From Humibacter sp. RRB41 (GTDB taxonomy: Bacteria; Actinomycetota; Actinomycetes; Actinomycetales; Microbacteriaceae): a stretch of 64,000 bases of DNA. The notes below the pieces were generated by a model that saw nothing but the letters and a program-made list of their open reading frames with translations, searched no databases and had not been told where the DNA came from. The position numbers and the translations under genes are program-made. The stretch is taken from NCBI RefSeq assembly GCF_022761015.1, contig NZ_JAKWJQ010000008.1, positions 62,001-126,000 of the forward strand, given 5' to 3'. Position 1 is the first letter of the stretch; each line of letters opens with the position of its first letter. This document shows positions 30,457 to 40,396 of the stretch, one piece after another.

Positions 30457-33400
30457 TCACCACGTGCGTCGCAGGGTGCTGAACCCGACCTCGCCAAGGT
30501 GGAATCCTGCCGGGAGCCCGTTCTCGCGGGGATAAACGGCTAGCGCGTTCTCGGCAGCATCGTCCCCGTACGTCAAACCGACTTCGATCGCGACCACATC
30601 GAGGTGGTCGGCAAGGCCGACTGTGTCCACCGCGACACGATTCCAGCCGGCGGGCCAGGCCGTCGACGTGCTTCGCCGTGTCTCACCATTGCTCAGGTGC
30701 AGAACGAGGAGTGGCATGGCGTCTCTCTCTGGGCCAGCCAGACATTGGTCGATCAGGGCATAGACGAAGCTGATCCCGGAGAGCGCAAGCGGGGTGCGCA
30801 ATCTGGCGATGACGGTCGGTGCCGTTTCCCCCGGTTCATTGACGTCGGCGACGATCCTGAGCACGGGATGGTCGGGCTGTTCGTGTGGTATCGGCATGCA
30901 CACGAGCCCTTCGACCACCCGCACGTCGGGATGTGCCCGACCTGGCGAGAGATCCGACTCGGCGAGGAGATTGCGAGATCCGGCCACATCGGCTGCGACC
31001 GGAGTCACGGACTCCATCGAAGCGGATGCGGGCGGCGAGCCCACTGATCGTCCTTCGGGCTCGTCGATGTCGAGCACATGCTTGCCAGGTGACAAGAAGA
31101 CGTCAGAGAGATCCGCAGTCGCCAGAACGCCCTCGGTGCCGGGGGGCACGGTGATCTCGATGTGGACCGACCCCCCGAGTCGTGTGTACGCGATCGCGAT
31201 CTCGCCACGCACGGTCTCGGTGCGGAGCTCGAGCCGCCTCACACCCTCGATCAATTGAGGCGCCACCCGAAACCGGGTGTACCCCGGCGCGGTCGGTCGC
31301 AGCCCGGCCAGACCCTCCCATGCCCATGCGGCGAACGGACCGCCGAGCCCGACGTGATTGAGCGATCCCGTGCCGGTATTGGCCGGATCGATCCACCAGC
31401 ACTCCCAGAAAGTTCCTGGACCCGAGTTGAGCATCGCACCGACTCCGGGTTCTTCTGGCTGCAGCAGGATGTCGTACACCACCTGGGACCTGTTCAGCCT
31501 GGTCAGCGCTCTGACAACACTTCTGGTCGTGGCGAAGCCGCTGGACACCCGGTTGCCCCGCTGTCGAATGAGGCCGACGAGACGGTCGCCGGCTTCGACG
31601 GCTTCCTGGCCGTTCAGAATCCCGGCCTCGACCGCGATCGCGTACGACCCTTGCGAGCCGTTGCCGAACGTTCCAGTCGTCGGGTCGAAAAAGGCGCGGC
31701 GAGCGGATGCCCGGAGGCTGTCGGCGCTCAGTCTGCGACGGGCGGCGGCATCCGGATCTCCGATGGCATCCTCGAGTTCTGCCAGCGCCAGCAGGCAGTC
31801 GATCACGGCGCCCGTGTGATGAATGGGCGGAGGCGTCTGCTCGAGCGCCAGCCAGTCGTGCCCGTAGCTGATCGGCGACAGGGAGACGACGCCGTCCGCA
31901 TCTATGCAGCCCAACTGGAAGTCGGCCCACCTCCGCAGCGCAGGAAGCGCGCGCTTCACGACGCGCTCGTCGCCGTAGTGCAGCAGGTGCCCGAGAAGCA
32001 TCCGGTGCAGAGCCGAGCCCCAGACCGGGTCGGATGGCATGCGCGATGCGTGCAAGTCTGGCGAAACCGCAGGCAACTGGCCGTCGGCCTGCTGGCTCGT
32101 CTCGAGATCTGCGATCCACTTGTCGAGGAACGCCGCGCTGTCGAAAGCCGCGAGCTCGTACTCGGCTACCGAAGCGGTGTCTCCCGTCCAAGCCGCCTGC
32201 TCCCGGGTTGGACAATCCTCCGGCACGCCGTGCACGTTGTTCAGAAGAGTTCGAGAGGCCGTGACCAGAAGCCGGTCGATCGTTCGGCTGTCGGTCGTCA
32301 CTGAGCCCGACGGCGTCAGATCCGTATGCATCGAGTGGGCAGAGACGGTGACGAGCGAGTTTTCCGGCAGCCCTCTGATCTCCAGATAGCGGAAACCGAA
32401 GTAGGCGAACCACGGCTCGTGGGTTTCTCCCGCGACGCCGCCCGACACGTACTCCACCAGTTGGCGGTCGCGGCCATGGTCGTACGGCATCGTGAGGTTC
32501 GTGGTGTCGATGTGGCCGTCCTCGCCGATGTGCTCACCGTGCAGCACCTGGATGACGGTGCCTTCCGGCACGCCCTCCCTCAGCACGAGTCTCGATCGAC
32601 CCGCGATATTCGCACCGATGTCGAAGCGACGAGAACCCTCTGAGCGCCCGATCTCCTGCGGAACGAAGGCTTTGATCGTGCGTAGCGCCGGCGTCGGATC
32701 CGCGGACACGTCAGTGGGTGGCGTCGCTGCAGTCGTTGGCAGCGCCATCGGCTCCACGATGATCGGGGCGTGCGGTGGTGCCGCTTCGTCGACGGGTGCG
32801 CGCGCGTCATGACGCTCGAGATAGAAGGGTTCATCGACCGCGATCTCGGACATCGTCACCTCGGAGTCGACTCCCGGGGCGATCCAGGTCACCGAGCCGT
32901 CCTCGTGTCGGATCACCAGCTCCGCGAGGAGCCGGGGCGGTTGCGCAGTACGTGCCCACTCTCCGAGTCCCATGACGAAACCGAGCGTGTTCTCACCCGT
33001 GTCGAGCAGGTCGGTGACGTCGTAGCTCCGGTACAGCGCTCGGACGAAGTCGGTCCTCGTCGGATCGATCCGGTCGGAATTGACTGCTGCCTCATTGACG
33101 AATGCCCGAGCGAGTCCCTGGGCCGTGAAGTGCAGTCGTGCTTCAACGACAGGGCGGGAGAGGTGGAACCGCGTGACGACACGGGAGCGATGGGCGATCG
33201 ACAGCCATCGTGCTTGCCAGTCGGCGTAGACGAGGGGCCCCGTCTCAAGACTCGAATCAGCCCATGGCGACCATCGCCCGTCGTGAGCGGCCACCCGCAC
33301 ACGCCACTCGTATCGTGAGTGAGCAGACAGTTCACGAGCGATTGCAATCTCGGTGTCGGCCGAGGTTACCGTTCCCGACCGCCACACGATCTGCCCTGAG

Positions 33401-33660
33401 GAGTCCCGCACTTCGACCTCGAAGGCGGATGTGCCCGGCAGTGATTGCTCCTGGGGAATCTTCCAGCCGAGGACCGGCATCGCGGATGCCATGGTCGTCA
33501 CGAGGCGCTCGCGAGCGGGCCGCAACGCCGATCGACCGTCTGCGACCAGCCCGAGAGGGGCGCCGATCGGGCGGCTCTCGGCCGACGAGGTCTTGCGGTC
33601 GAGGCAGTCGCTCGCGCTCGGCAGAATCATTCCGGTGCTTTCCCCGTCACTCGACGTCAT
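30457..33660 (-). CDS. GH78 alpha-L-rhamnosidase (paralogue A)
   Basis: A 1067-residue cytoplasmic GH78-like rhamnosidase. The N-terminal beta domains contain LHFTAQGLARAFVNEAAVN; the (alpha/alpha)6 catalytic domain has VPEDCPTREQAAWTGD (acidic catalytic cluster) and later FWECWWIDPANTGTGSLNHVGLG; the C-terminal domain ends HLGEVGFSTLRRTW. It is collinear with the protein at 42033-45179 over its whole length, including the extra C-terminal module that normal GH78 enzymes lack, so both come from a duplication. ATG 33660 lies 22 bases from an operator; the longer frame is rejected. It is divergent from a LacI gene. Confidence 0.9.
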   Translation of the reverse strand: MTSSDGESTGMILPSASDCLDRKTSSAESRPIGAPLGLVADGRSALRPARERLVTTMASAMPVLGWKIPQEQSLPGTSAFEVEVRDSSGQIVWRSGTVTSADTEIAIARELSAHSRYEWRVRVAAHDGRWSPWADSSLETGPLVYADWQARWLSIAHRSRVVTRFHLSRPVVEARLHFTAQGLARAFVNEAAVNSDRIDPTRTDFVRALYRSYDVTDLLDTGENTLGFVMGLGEWARTAQPPRLLAELVIRHEDGSVTWIAPGVDSEVTMSEIAVDEPFYLERHDARAPVDEAAPPHAPIIVEPMALPTTAATPPTDVSADPTPALRTIKAFVPQEIGRSEGSRRFDIGANIAGRSRLVLREGVPEGTVIQVLHGEHIGEDGHIDTTNLTMPYDHGRDRQLVEYVSGGVAGETHEPWFAYFGFRYLEIRGLPENSLVTVSAHSMHTDLTPSGSVTTDSRTIDRLLVTASRTLLNNVHGVPEDCPTREQAAWTGDTASVAEYELAAFDSAAFLDKWIADLETSQQADGQLPAVSPDLHASRMPSDPVWGSALHRMLLGHLLHYGDERVVKRALPALRRWADFQLGCIDADGVVSLSPISYGHDWLALEQTPPPIHHTGAVIDCLLALAELEDAIGDPDAAARRRLSADSLRASARRAFFDPTTGTFGNGSQGSYAIAVEAGILNGQEAVEAGDRLVGLIRQRGNRVSSGFATTRSVVRALTRLNRSQVVYDILLQPEEPGVGAMLNSGPGTFWECWWIDPANTGTGSLNHVGLGGPFAAWAWEGLAGLRPTAPGYTRFRVAPQLIEGVRRLELRTETVRGEIAIAYTRLGGSVHIEITVPPGTEGVLATADLSDVFLSPGKHVLDIDEPEGRSVGSPPASASMESVTPVAADVAGSRNLLAESDLSPGRAHPDVRVVEGLVCMPIPHEQPDHPVLRIVADVNEPGETAPTVIARLRTPLALSGISFVYALIDQCLAGPERDAMPLLVLHLSNGETRRSTSTAWPAGWNRVAVDTVGLADHLDVVAIEVGLTYGDDAAENALAVYPRENGLPAGFHLGEVGFSTLRRTW

Positions 33661-33682
33661 CGTCAGCGTTCGCTGAATGCGG

Positions 33683-33694
33683 TGAAACGTATCA
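33683..33694 (-). promoter_or_regulatory. LacI-type operator of GH78 paralogue A
   Basis: TGAAACGTATCA, within the 14-base near-palindrome GTGAAACGTATCAC. The identical 12-mer stands before the GH78 paralogue B at 45277-45288. It lies in the region shared with the divergent LacI gene. Confidence 0.65.
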
Positions 33695-33828
33695 CAGATC
33701 TTGAGCGCTCTGACCGACACAGCCGCAGTCTTTTCAACGGAAAGCACCCGAGTAATCGATATGATGGGGCGAGGAAAACAGTCCTTCGGGCGCGAAATGG
33801 CCGCTCGAGATATGGGAGTGGTGCAACA

Positions 33829-34836
33829 GTGGTCAGCATTCGGGACGTGGCATTGCGTGCAAACGTGTCCATCGGCACGGTGTCGAAGTACCTGAACGCA
33901 CCGCAGCGTGTCGCGCCGGACACCAAGAAGCGGATCAGCAAAGCGATCAAGGATCTCGGCTACATCCGCAACGAGGCTGCTCGGCAGCTCCGTGCCGGAG
34001 AGAGCCGAACGCTCGCGTTCGTCGCTCTCGAGCTCAACAACCCGTTTTTCGGGGACGTTGCGGATGCAATGGAGAGACGAGCCGCACAGAGCGGGCTCTT
34101 CCTGTTCATCGTGAGTAGCAACGGCGACGCAGGACGGGAGGGTCAGTACATCGAGATGTTCGCGCAGCAGCGGGTCTACGGCGTGATCCTTGCGTCGGGT
34201 ATGACCAGAGAACGCGAACTCGACCTGCTGTTCAAGCGTCGGATACCGACAGTTCTGGTCGACGCGTACAGCCAGACCGACAGGTTCTCATCGACATCGG
34301 TGGACGACTTCCTCGGAGCCGAGCGAGCCGTCAGCCACCTGATCGCGCAGGGCTGCCGGTCGATCGCGTTCATCGGCGGAGAGATCCAGATCCATCAGAT
34401 CGCCGAACGGCTGCGCGGGGCGCGCGCAGCCGTCGACGCGCATCCTGGTGTGCGGCTGGAGGTGATTCCCACAGTGGAACGTTCCGTGCAGGCGGGGCTC
34501 GTCGCCGGCGAGCAGTTCCTCGGCAGAAAGCGAGCGGACTGGCCGGACGGTATCTTCGCCGCGAACGACTCGCTCGCCATCGGGATCATGCAAGCGATTT
34601 CGTCGGGAAGCGAGCTCCGCATTCCAGAGGACATCGCCGTTGTCGGCTACGACGATATCGACTTCGCCTCGTCGGCAGCAGTGCCGCTGTCAACGGTCAG
34701 GAGGCCGCGAGAGGTCTTCGGACGGAGTGCCGTCGACCTGGTGAAGGACCAGGCCGAGTCGTCGGAACCGCTTCCGGTTCGCAGCATCGTGATCCAGCCG
34801 GAGTTGATCATCCGTCAAAGCTCACAGCGGGTCTAG
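33829..34836 (+). CDS. LacI-family regulator 1 of the rhamnose locus
   Basis: A 335-residue LacI regulator. The helix-turn-helix is SIRDVALRANVSIGTVSKYLNAPQRV, followed by the hinge helix AARQLRAGESRT and a periplasmic-binding-like ligand domain (LELNNPFFGDVADAMERRA, IFAANDSLAIGIMQAI, VVGYDDIDFASSAAVPLSTVRRP). GTG 33829 is chosen because the HTH must start the protein; GGGAG lies 10 bases upstream. It is divergent from GH78 paralogue A. It probably represses rhamnose genes through the TGAAACGTTTCA-type sites. Confidence 0.9.
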   Translation: MVSIRDVALRANVSIGTVSKYLNAPQRVAPDTKKRISKAIKDLGYIRNEAARQLRAGESRTLAFVALELNNPFFGDVADAMERRAAQSGLFLFIVSSNGDAGREGQYIEMFAQQRVYGVILASGMTRERELDLLFKRRIPTVLVDAYSQTDRFSSTSVDDFLGAERAVSHLIAQGCRSIAFIGGEIQIHQIAERLRGARAAVDAHPGVRLEVIPTVERSVQAGLVAGEQFLGRKRADWPDGIFAANDSLAIGIMQAISSGSELRIPEDIAVVGYDDIDFASSAAVPLSTVRRPREVFGRSAVDLVKDQAESSEPLPVRSIVIQPELIIRQSSQRV

Positions 34837-34893
34837 TCCAATCGGGCGCGCTCGACTCGGAGGCCCACGGTCAATGGTGCTTCTCATCGCGCT

Positions 34894-36351
34894 TCACTTG
34901 ATGCGTCCACCGGCAGGCCGAACCACCCGCGGCGGGAACGCGGTGGCCGCGAACCCGCGCAGTGACTCCAGATCACTCCCGAGGAAAGAACTCGAGCCCG
35001 CACCGATCGCCCGCGCCTGCACGAGCACGTTACCCAGTGCCGTGGCCTCGCTCGGTCCGGCGAGCACGGTGCGGCCGGAACGAGCGGCGACCGATCGGCA
35101 GAGCAGTTCATTGCGACTGCCACCGCCGACGATGTGGATGGCCGGCGCGTCGCGGCCGCTCAGCGCTGCGGCCTTCTCGACGGTGTCGGCGAAGGTCTGC
35201 GCGAGGCTCTCGATGATCGAACGCACCGTCTCGGCGATGCCGGACGGACCGCACCGCCCGCGCTCGTCGAACCATGCGGCGATCCGTGCAGGCATGTCGC
35301 CAGGCGCCATGAACACCGGGTCGTCCGCGTCGAAGAGCGGCACGGCGTGGGCCACTTCTGCCGCGGCGCCCAACAGATCGGCGAGCGCGAGCGTGGTCGT
35401 GCCGTCTTCGCGCCATTGCCGAACGCTCTCGTCGAGCAACCACAGGCCCATCACGTTGTGCAAGAAGCGCACGCGCCCGTCGACGCCGAGCTCGTTGGTG
35501 AAGCCGGCGGTACGGGCATCCTCGGTGAGTATCGGGCGCTCCAGTTCGAGACCGACCAGGCCCCAGGTACCGCAGCTGATGTAGGCGAAGTCATCGGTCG
35601 TGGCAGGAACCCCCACGACGGCGGATGCCGTGTCGTGCGATCCGACGGTCACCATCGGCGTCTCGCCGAGCGTTGCGATCTGACCGACGACGGTTCCGGG
35701 ATCGACGAGTGCCGGAAACAGCGTTCGATCGAGCCCGAGCAGCTCGAGGAGATGGTTGTCCCACTCGTGAGTGCGTGCATCCAGCAGTCCGGTGGTCGAC
35801 GCGTTCGTGCGTTCCGCCACCTCGCGCCCGGTCAGCAGCGCGACGACCAGGTCGGGAATGAGGAGAATCCGGCTCGCGTCATCCAGCACACCGTCGAGAC
35901 GATCGGTTTCGAGCTGGTACAGGGAGTTGAACGGCAAGTACTGCAGACCGTTGCGCTCGAAGAGCTCGCGGTCGGTGATGTGTTCGCCGACCCACCGAAC
36001 GCCGCGTTCGGAGCGTTCATCCCGATAGTGGAACGGCTCGCGCAGCAGCTCGCCACCTGCCATCAAGCCGTAGTCGACGGCCCAGGAGTCGACGCCGACG
36101 CTTGCGAGCTCGCCCGCCGCCCGATGAGCCGCACCGAGCCCGGCTTGCACATCGCCGAAGATGCGCGCGAAGTCCCAGTGCCATCCGTCGACGCGGCGCT
36201 CGGCCCCCGTCCGGAAGCGGGAGACCTCGTCGAGACGGATGCCGTCGGAAGACACGGTCCCCGCGATGACCCGTCCGCTCGTCGCGCCGAGGTCGACCGC
36301 GGCGACGGTGACCTCCGCTCGACGACTAGCGCTTGTCGGGGTGCCGCTCAT
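34894..36351 (-). CDS. rhaB: L-rhamnulokinase
   Basis: A 485-residue FGGY-family kinase that phosphorylates L-rhamnulose. Motifs: AVDLGATSGRVI (ATP/phosphate loop, 18-29), VGVDSWAVDYGL (85-96), TGSHDTASAV-like catalytic Asp region (VGSHDTASAVVGVP), and IHIVGGGSRNELLCR near 413. Its ATG overlaps the stop of the aldolase/dehydrogenase gene by four bases; it is the last gene of the rhaM-rhaI-esterase-rhaEW-rhaB operon. Length and motifs are normal for RhaB. Confidence 0.93.
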   Translation of the reverse strand: MSGTPTSASRRAEVTVAAVDLGATSGRVIAGTVSSDGIRLDEVSRFRTGAERRVDGWHWDFARIFGDVQAGLGAAHRAAGELASVGVDSWAVDYGLMAGGELLREPFHYRDERSERGVRWVGEHITDRELFERNGLQYLPFNSLYQLETDRLDGVLDDASRILLIPDLVVALLTGREVAERTNASTTGLLDARTHEWDNHLLELLGLDRTLFPALVDPGTVVGQIATLGETPMVTVGSHDTASAVVGVPATTDDFAYISCGTWGLVGLELERPILTEDARTAGFTNELGVDGRVRFLHNVMGLWLLDESVRQWREDGTTTLALADLLGAAAEVAHAVPLFDADDPVFMAPGDMPARIAAWFDERGRCGPSGIAETVRSIIESLAQTFADTVEKAAALSGRDAPAIHIVGGGSRNELLCRSVAARSGRTVLAGPSEATALGNVLVQARAIGAGSSSFLGSDLESLRGFAATAFPPRVVRPAGGRIK

Positions 36352-38402
36352 CGCAGGAATGCGGCCGCGACGCCGGAGTCGACGGGGATGTGGAGGCCCG
36401 TAGTGCGCGACAGCTCCGGACCGGTGAGCACGTACACCGCGTCGGCGACGTTCTCTGGCACGACCTCGCGCTTGAGGATGGTGCGGTTCGCGTAGTACTG
36501 GCCGAGCTCCTCCTCTTTGACGCCGTAGGTCGCGGCGCGGTTGGCGCCCCAGCCGGAGGCGAAGATGCCGGAGCCGCGCACGACCCCGTCGGGGTTGATG
36601 CCGTTGACGCGCACGCCGTGTTCGCCGAGCTCGACGGCGAGCAGCCGCACCTGGTGCGCCTGGTCGGCTTTGGTCGCGGAGTACGCGATGTTGTTCGGGC
36701 CGGCGAAGACGCTGTTCTTGGAGGAGATGTAGACGATGTCGCCGCCGAGGCCCTGGGCGATGAGGGCGGATGCCGCGGCCTTCGACACCAGGAATGAGCC
36801 CTTGGCCATCACGTCGTGCTGCAGGTCCCAGTCCTTTTCGGTGGTCTCCAGCAACGGCTTCGAGAGCGAGAGCCCCGCGTTGTTGACGATGAGGTCGATG
36901 CCGCCGAACGCGAGCACCGTCGCGTCGATCGCGGCCTGCACGCCCGCGGCATCCGCGACGTTCGCTGCCACGCCGATGGCGACATCCGTGCTGCCGAGCT
37001 CTGCGGCGACGGCCTGCGCCTTCTCAAGGTCGAGGTCGGCCACGACGACGCAGGCGCCCTCTTTCGCCAGCCGGGTGGCGATGGCCTTGCCGATGCCGGA
37101 TGCTGCGCCTGTGACGAACGCGATGCGCCCCTGGTGGGTCTTCGGCTTCGGCAGGCGCTGGAGCTTGGCCTCCTCGAGCGTCCAGTACTCGATGCGGAAC
37201 TTCTCGGCATCCGAGATGGGAGAGTAGGTGGAGAGCGCTTCTGCGCCGCGCATCACGTTGATCGCGTTCACGTAGAACTCGCCCGCCACGCGAGCGGTCT
37301 GCTTGTTCGCGCCGTAGCTGAACATGCCGACGCCGGGAACGAGGACGATGAGCGGGTCCGCGCCGCGAATCGCAGGGCTTCCCTCGCCGGTTGAGCTTGT
37401 CGGAACCGCGTACCGGTCGTAGTAGGCCTGGTAGTCGGTGCGGTACTGCTCGTGCAGTTCCTTCAGCCGGGCGATCTGCTCCTCGGGAGTCGCCGTCGCC
37501 GGCAGGTCGAGAATGAGCGGTTTCACCTTCGTGCGAAGGAAGTGGTCAGGGCAGCTGGTACCCAGCGCCGCCAGCGCGGGCGCCTTCTCCGACGCCAGAA
37601 AGTCGAGCACTGCATGCGAGTCGGTGTAGTGCCCGACCATCGGCTTGTCGTGGGATGCCAGCCCGCGAATCGTGGGAGCCAGTGCGGCGGCACGGGCCGT
37701 ACGCTCGGCATCCGGCAACGCCTCGAACCCGGCGCGAACGCCGCCGAACGGTTCGGGATGCCCGTGCTCGGCGATGTAGTCGGCCGCAGTCTGAATGATC
37801 CACAGCGAGTTCGCCTCGGCCTCCTGCGACGTGTCGCCCCACGCCGTGATGCCGTGTCCACCGAGCACCGCGCCCATCACGTCGGGGTTGGCGGCCTTGA
37901 TGGCGGCGATGTCCAGGCCGAGCTGGAATCCGGGCCGACGCCACGGAACCCACGCGACTTTGCCGCCGAAGATCGTGGCGGTGAGCGCCTCACCGTCGGC
38001 GGCGGTCGCGATCGCGATGCCGGAGTCCGGGTGCAGGTGGTCGACGTGCGCGGCATCCACCAGCGCGTGCATCGCCGTGTCGATCGACGGCGCGGCGCCG
38101 CCCTTGCCATGCAGGCAGTAGTCGAACGCGGCGACCATCTCGTCCTCGCGCTCGACGCCCGGGTAGACGTTCACGAGCGACCGCAAACGGTCGAGGCGCA
38201 GTACGGCCAAGCCGGACTCGTCCAGCGTGCCGAGGTCGCCGCCGGAGCCCTTCACCCAGAGCAGCTCGACGTCCTCGCCGGTCACAGGGTCGGTCTCGGT
38301 GCCCTTCGCCGAGGTGTTGCCCCCCGCGTAGTTCGTGTTGCGCGGGTCGGAGCCGAGGCGGTTCGAGCGTGCAAGCAGGTCTGCAACTGCCTGGTTGGTC
38401 AT
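36348..38402 (-). CDS. rhaEW: Bifunctional L-rhamnulose-1-phosphate aldolase / lactaldehyde dehydrogenase
   Basis: A 684-residue two-domain enzyme. The class II aldolase part (about 1-415) has HVDHLHPDSGIAIA with zinc-ligand histidines and VLGGHGITAWG. The SDR part (from about 425) has GRIAFVTGAASGIGKAIATRL for NAD(P), NNAGLS, and the catalytic YSATKADQ. The aldolase yields dihydroxyacetone phosphate and L-lactaldehyde; the SDR oxidises lactaldehyde to lactate, which LldD at 11841-13244 could then use. This fusion is known from Bacillus and many actinobacteria. AAGGA precedes ATG 38402. Confidence 0.93.
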   Translation of the reverse strand: MTNQAVADLLARSNRLGSDPRNTNYAGGNTSAKGTETDPVTGEDVELLWVKGSGGDLGTLDESGLAVLRLDRLRSLVNVYPGVEREDEMVAAFDYCLHGKGGAAPSIDTAMHALVDAAHVDHLHPDSGIAIATAADGEALTATIFGGKVAWVPWRRPGFQLGLDIAAIKAANPDVMGAVLGGHGITAWGDTSQEAEANSLWIIQTAADYIAEHGHPEPFGGVRAGFEALPDAERTARAAALAPTIRGLASHDKPMVGHYTDSHAVLDFLASEKAPALAALGTSCPDHFLRTKVKPLILDLPATATPEEQIARLKELHEQYRTDYQAYYDRYAVPTSSTGEGSPAIRGADPLIVLVPGVGMFSYGANKQTARVAGEFYVNAINVMRGAEALSTYSPISDAEKFRIEYWTLEEAKLQRLPKPKTHQGRIAFVTGAASGIGKAIATRLAKEGACVVVADLDLEKAQAVAAELGSTDVAIGVAANVADAAGVQAAIDATVLAFGGIDLIVNNAGLSLSKPLLETTEKDWDLQHDVMAKGSFLVSKAAASALIAQGLGGDIVYISSKNSVFAGPNNIAYSATKADQAHQVRLLAVELGEHGVRVNGINPDGVVRGSGIFASGWGANRAATYGVKEEELGQYYANRTILKREVVPENVADAVYVLTGPELSRTTGLHIPVDSGVAAAFLR

Positions 38403-38429
38403 GGGGGTCCTTCGTTCAAGAGTGCGTGT

Positions 38430-39242
38430 TCAAGATTTCGTCGTGAGCCACGCGTGGAAGCGGCCGATCGTTTCGAGCGCGGCGGGGCTGTCCGGTCTGT
38501 TGAGATGTCCGTGCTGCACGCCGGGCTCGACGTGGTATTCGTGTTCGACGCCGTTTGCCGAAAGCAGTTCCGCATACGCCTGCGCCGAAGGCCGCAGCCC
38601 GTCGATCTCGCTCGCGACGATGATGATCGGGGGAAGACCTGAGGGGTCCACTGTGCCAGGAACGGCGGCGGGTGGTGCCTGGTCCAGCGGTCCAGCGATG
38701 AAGCGGCGGTACATGGCTGTGACGTAGTCGGGCCCACTCCGGTCGCCGACGGGGAGGGTTTCGAGCAACTCGATGAGGTCTGGGGACGGTGCAGCCTGAA
38801 CCGCGTGCAGCGTGGGGTACGCGAGCATGACAGTGGCCGGCTGGGAAGCGCCGCTTGCCGCGAAGTCGCCGTCTCGCAGTCGAAGCGCCGCGCCGAGCGC
38901 CAGGTTGCCACCGGCGCTGGCGCCCCCGAGATGCAGGGCGCCCGGAGCGCCCAGCTCGTCGGCGTTCCCGCACAGCCAGGTCCACGCTGCAAGCACGTCA
39001 TCGGACGGTGCGGGGAAGCGCACCGTCTCGGTGGCGAGTCGGTAATCGGCGGTCACGACGAGATGTCCGCGCTGCGCGAGCGAGTCGGCCACCCAGTCGG
39101 CTTCGGGCATCGTCAGGTCGCCGCCGCTGAAGCCGCCGCCGTGCAGCCACAACAGCGCGTCGCCGCTCGGGTGCTCAGGCCGATAGACCCGTAACGGTAC
39201 GCCAGCGGCATCCGCCTCCGTGAACGAGCTCACGCGCCCCAT
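38430..39242 (-). CDS. HSL-family (fold-3) esterase inside the rhamnose operon
   Basis: A 270-residue cytoplasmic alpha/beta hydrolase. The HGGGF oxyanion motif is at 34-38, the nucleophile Ser109 in GASAGG, Asp in ASEIDGLRPSAQ, and His in VQHGHL. The start codon lies 13 bases inside the rhamnose isomerase gene, and rhaEW follows after 27 bases, so it is a fixed part of the operon. It may remove acetyl or other ester groups from imported rhamnosides; no direct evidence names its substrate. Confidence 0.88.
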   Translation of the reverse strand: MGRVSSFTEADAAGVPLRVYRPEHPSGDALLWLHGGGFSGGDLTMPEADWVADSLAQRGHLVVTADYRLATETVRFPAPSDDVLAAWTWLCGNADELGAPGALHLGGASAGGNLALGAALRLRDGDFAASGASQPATVMLAYPTLHAVQAAPSPDLIELLETLPVGDRSGPDYVTAMYRRFIAGPLDQAPPAAVPGTVDPSGLPPIIIVASEIDGLRPSAQAYAELLSANGVEHEYHVEPGVQHGHLNRPDSPAALETIGRFHAWLTTKS

Positions 39243-40396
39243 CCCGCTTGCGTGCCGCCCACCCGGTCGGCCTCGATCTTCTCCTGGTAGCCCGATGCCG
39301 CATACGCAGCCATCGGCTCAGCCGACAGCCCGCGGGACTCGCGCCATGAGGCGAGATCGCCACGGACATCCGTGTAGAAAGCGTCCATCAGGATGCCATT
39401 GGCTCCGAGTACGTCCCCCGCGCTCTGCGCCTTCGCCAGAGCGTCGGTGTCCACGAGCAGCGCCCGCGCGGTCATCTCCTGCACGTTGAGCACCGAGCGG
39501 ATCTGGCCGGGTATCTTCTTCTCGATGTTGTGGCACTGGTCGAGCATGAACGCCACGCCGGAGTCGACGCCGTAGCCCCCGCCGCGGATGACTTCGTAGA
39601 GGATGCGGAACAACTGGAACGGGTCGGCGGCGCCGACGATCAGATCGTCATCCGCGTAGAACCGGGAGTTGAAGTCGAACGAGCCGAGCTTTCCCAGTCG
39701 TAGCAACTGCGCGACGATGAACTCGATGTTGGTTCCAGGCGCGTGATGTCCGGTGTCGAGGCAGACGAACGCCCGGTCGCCGAGAGCGACGGTGTGTGCG
39801 TAGCTGGTGCCCCAGTCCGGCACATCGGTGTGGTAGAACGCCGGCTCGAAGAACTTGTACTCGAGCACGAGCCGCTGGTCGTCGCCGATCCGCTCGTAGA
39901 TCTTCGCCAGCGAGTCGGCGAGTCTGTCCTGGCGGGCGCGAATGTCATCCTGCCCCGGATAGTTCGTGCCGTCCGCGAGCCAGATCTTCAGGTCGCGCGA
40001 ACCCGTCTCGTTCATCACATCGATGCACTCGAAATGATGGTCGATGGCCTTCTGCCGGACCGCCGGATCGGAGTGCGTCACTGAGCCGAGCATGTACGCG
40101 TCATCCTGGAAGGTGTTCGAGTTGACGGTGCCGAGCGCGACGCCGTTGTCCTCGGCATGCTTCTTCAGGTCCGAATACGAATCGACCAGATCCCACGGGA
40201 TGTGCAGCGCGACGCTCGGAGCGAGGCCCGTGTACTTGTGCACCTGTGCGGCGTCCGAGATCTTCTCGAACGGATCGCGCGGAACACCCGCCTGTCCGAA
40301 GACCTTGAAGCGGGTGCCCGAATTGCCGAACGCCCATGAGGGGAGTTCGATCGCCTGCTGCTCGAGCAGTGCCAGGGTTTCGGTGGGAATGGTCAT
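39230..40396 (-). CDS. rhaI: L-rhamnose isomerase
   Basis: A 388-residue TIM-barrel isomerase that turns L-rhamnose into L-rhamnulose. It belongs to the RhaI branch (Pseudomonas/Bacillus type) rather than E. coli RhaA. Metal-site segments are visible: LVLEYKFFEPAFYHTDVPDWG, FVCLDTGHHAPGTNIE, and GSFDFNSRFYADDDLIVG. The ATG overlaps the rhaM stop by four bases. The end overlaps the esterase start by 13 bases. Confidence 0.93.
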   Translation of the reverse strand: MTIPTETLALLEQQAIELPSWAFGNSGTRFKVFGQAGVPRDPFEKISDAAQVHKYTGLAPSVALHIPWDLVDSYSDLKKHAEDNGVALGTVNSNTFQDDAYMLGSVTHSDPAVRQKAIDHHFECIDVMNETGSRDLKIWLADGTNYPGQDDIRARQDRLADSLAKIYERIGDDQRLVLEYKFFEPAFYHTDVPDWGTSYAHTVALGDRAFVCLDTGHHAPGTNIEFIVAQLLRLGKLGSFDFNSRFYADDDLIVGAADPFQLFRILYEVIRGGGYGVDSGVAFMLDQCHNIEKKIPGQIRSVLNVQEMTARALLVDTDALAKAQSAGDVLGANGILMDAFYTDVRGDLASWRESRGLSAEPMAAYAASGYQEKIEADRVGGTQAGWGA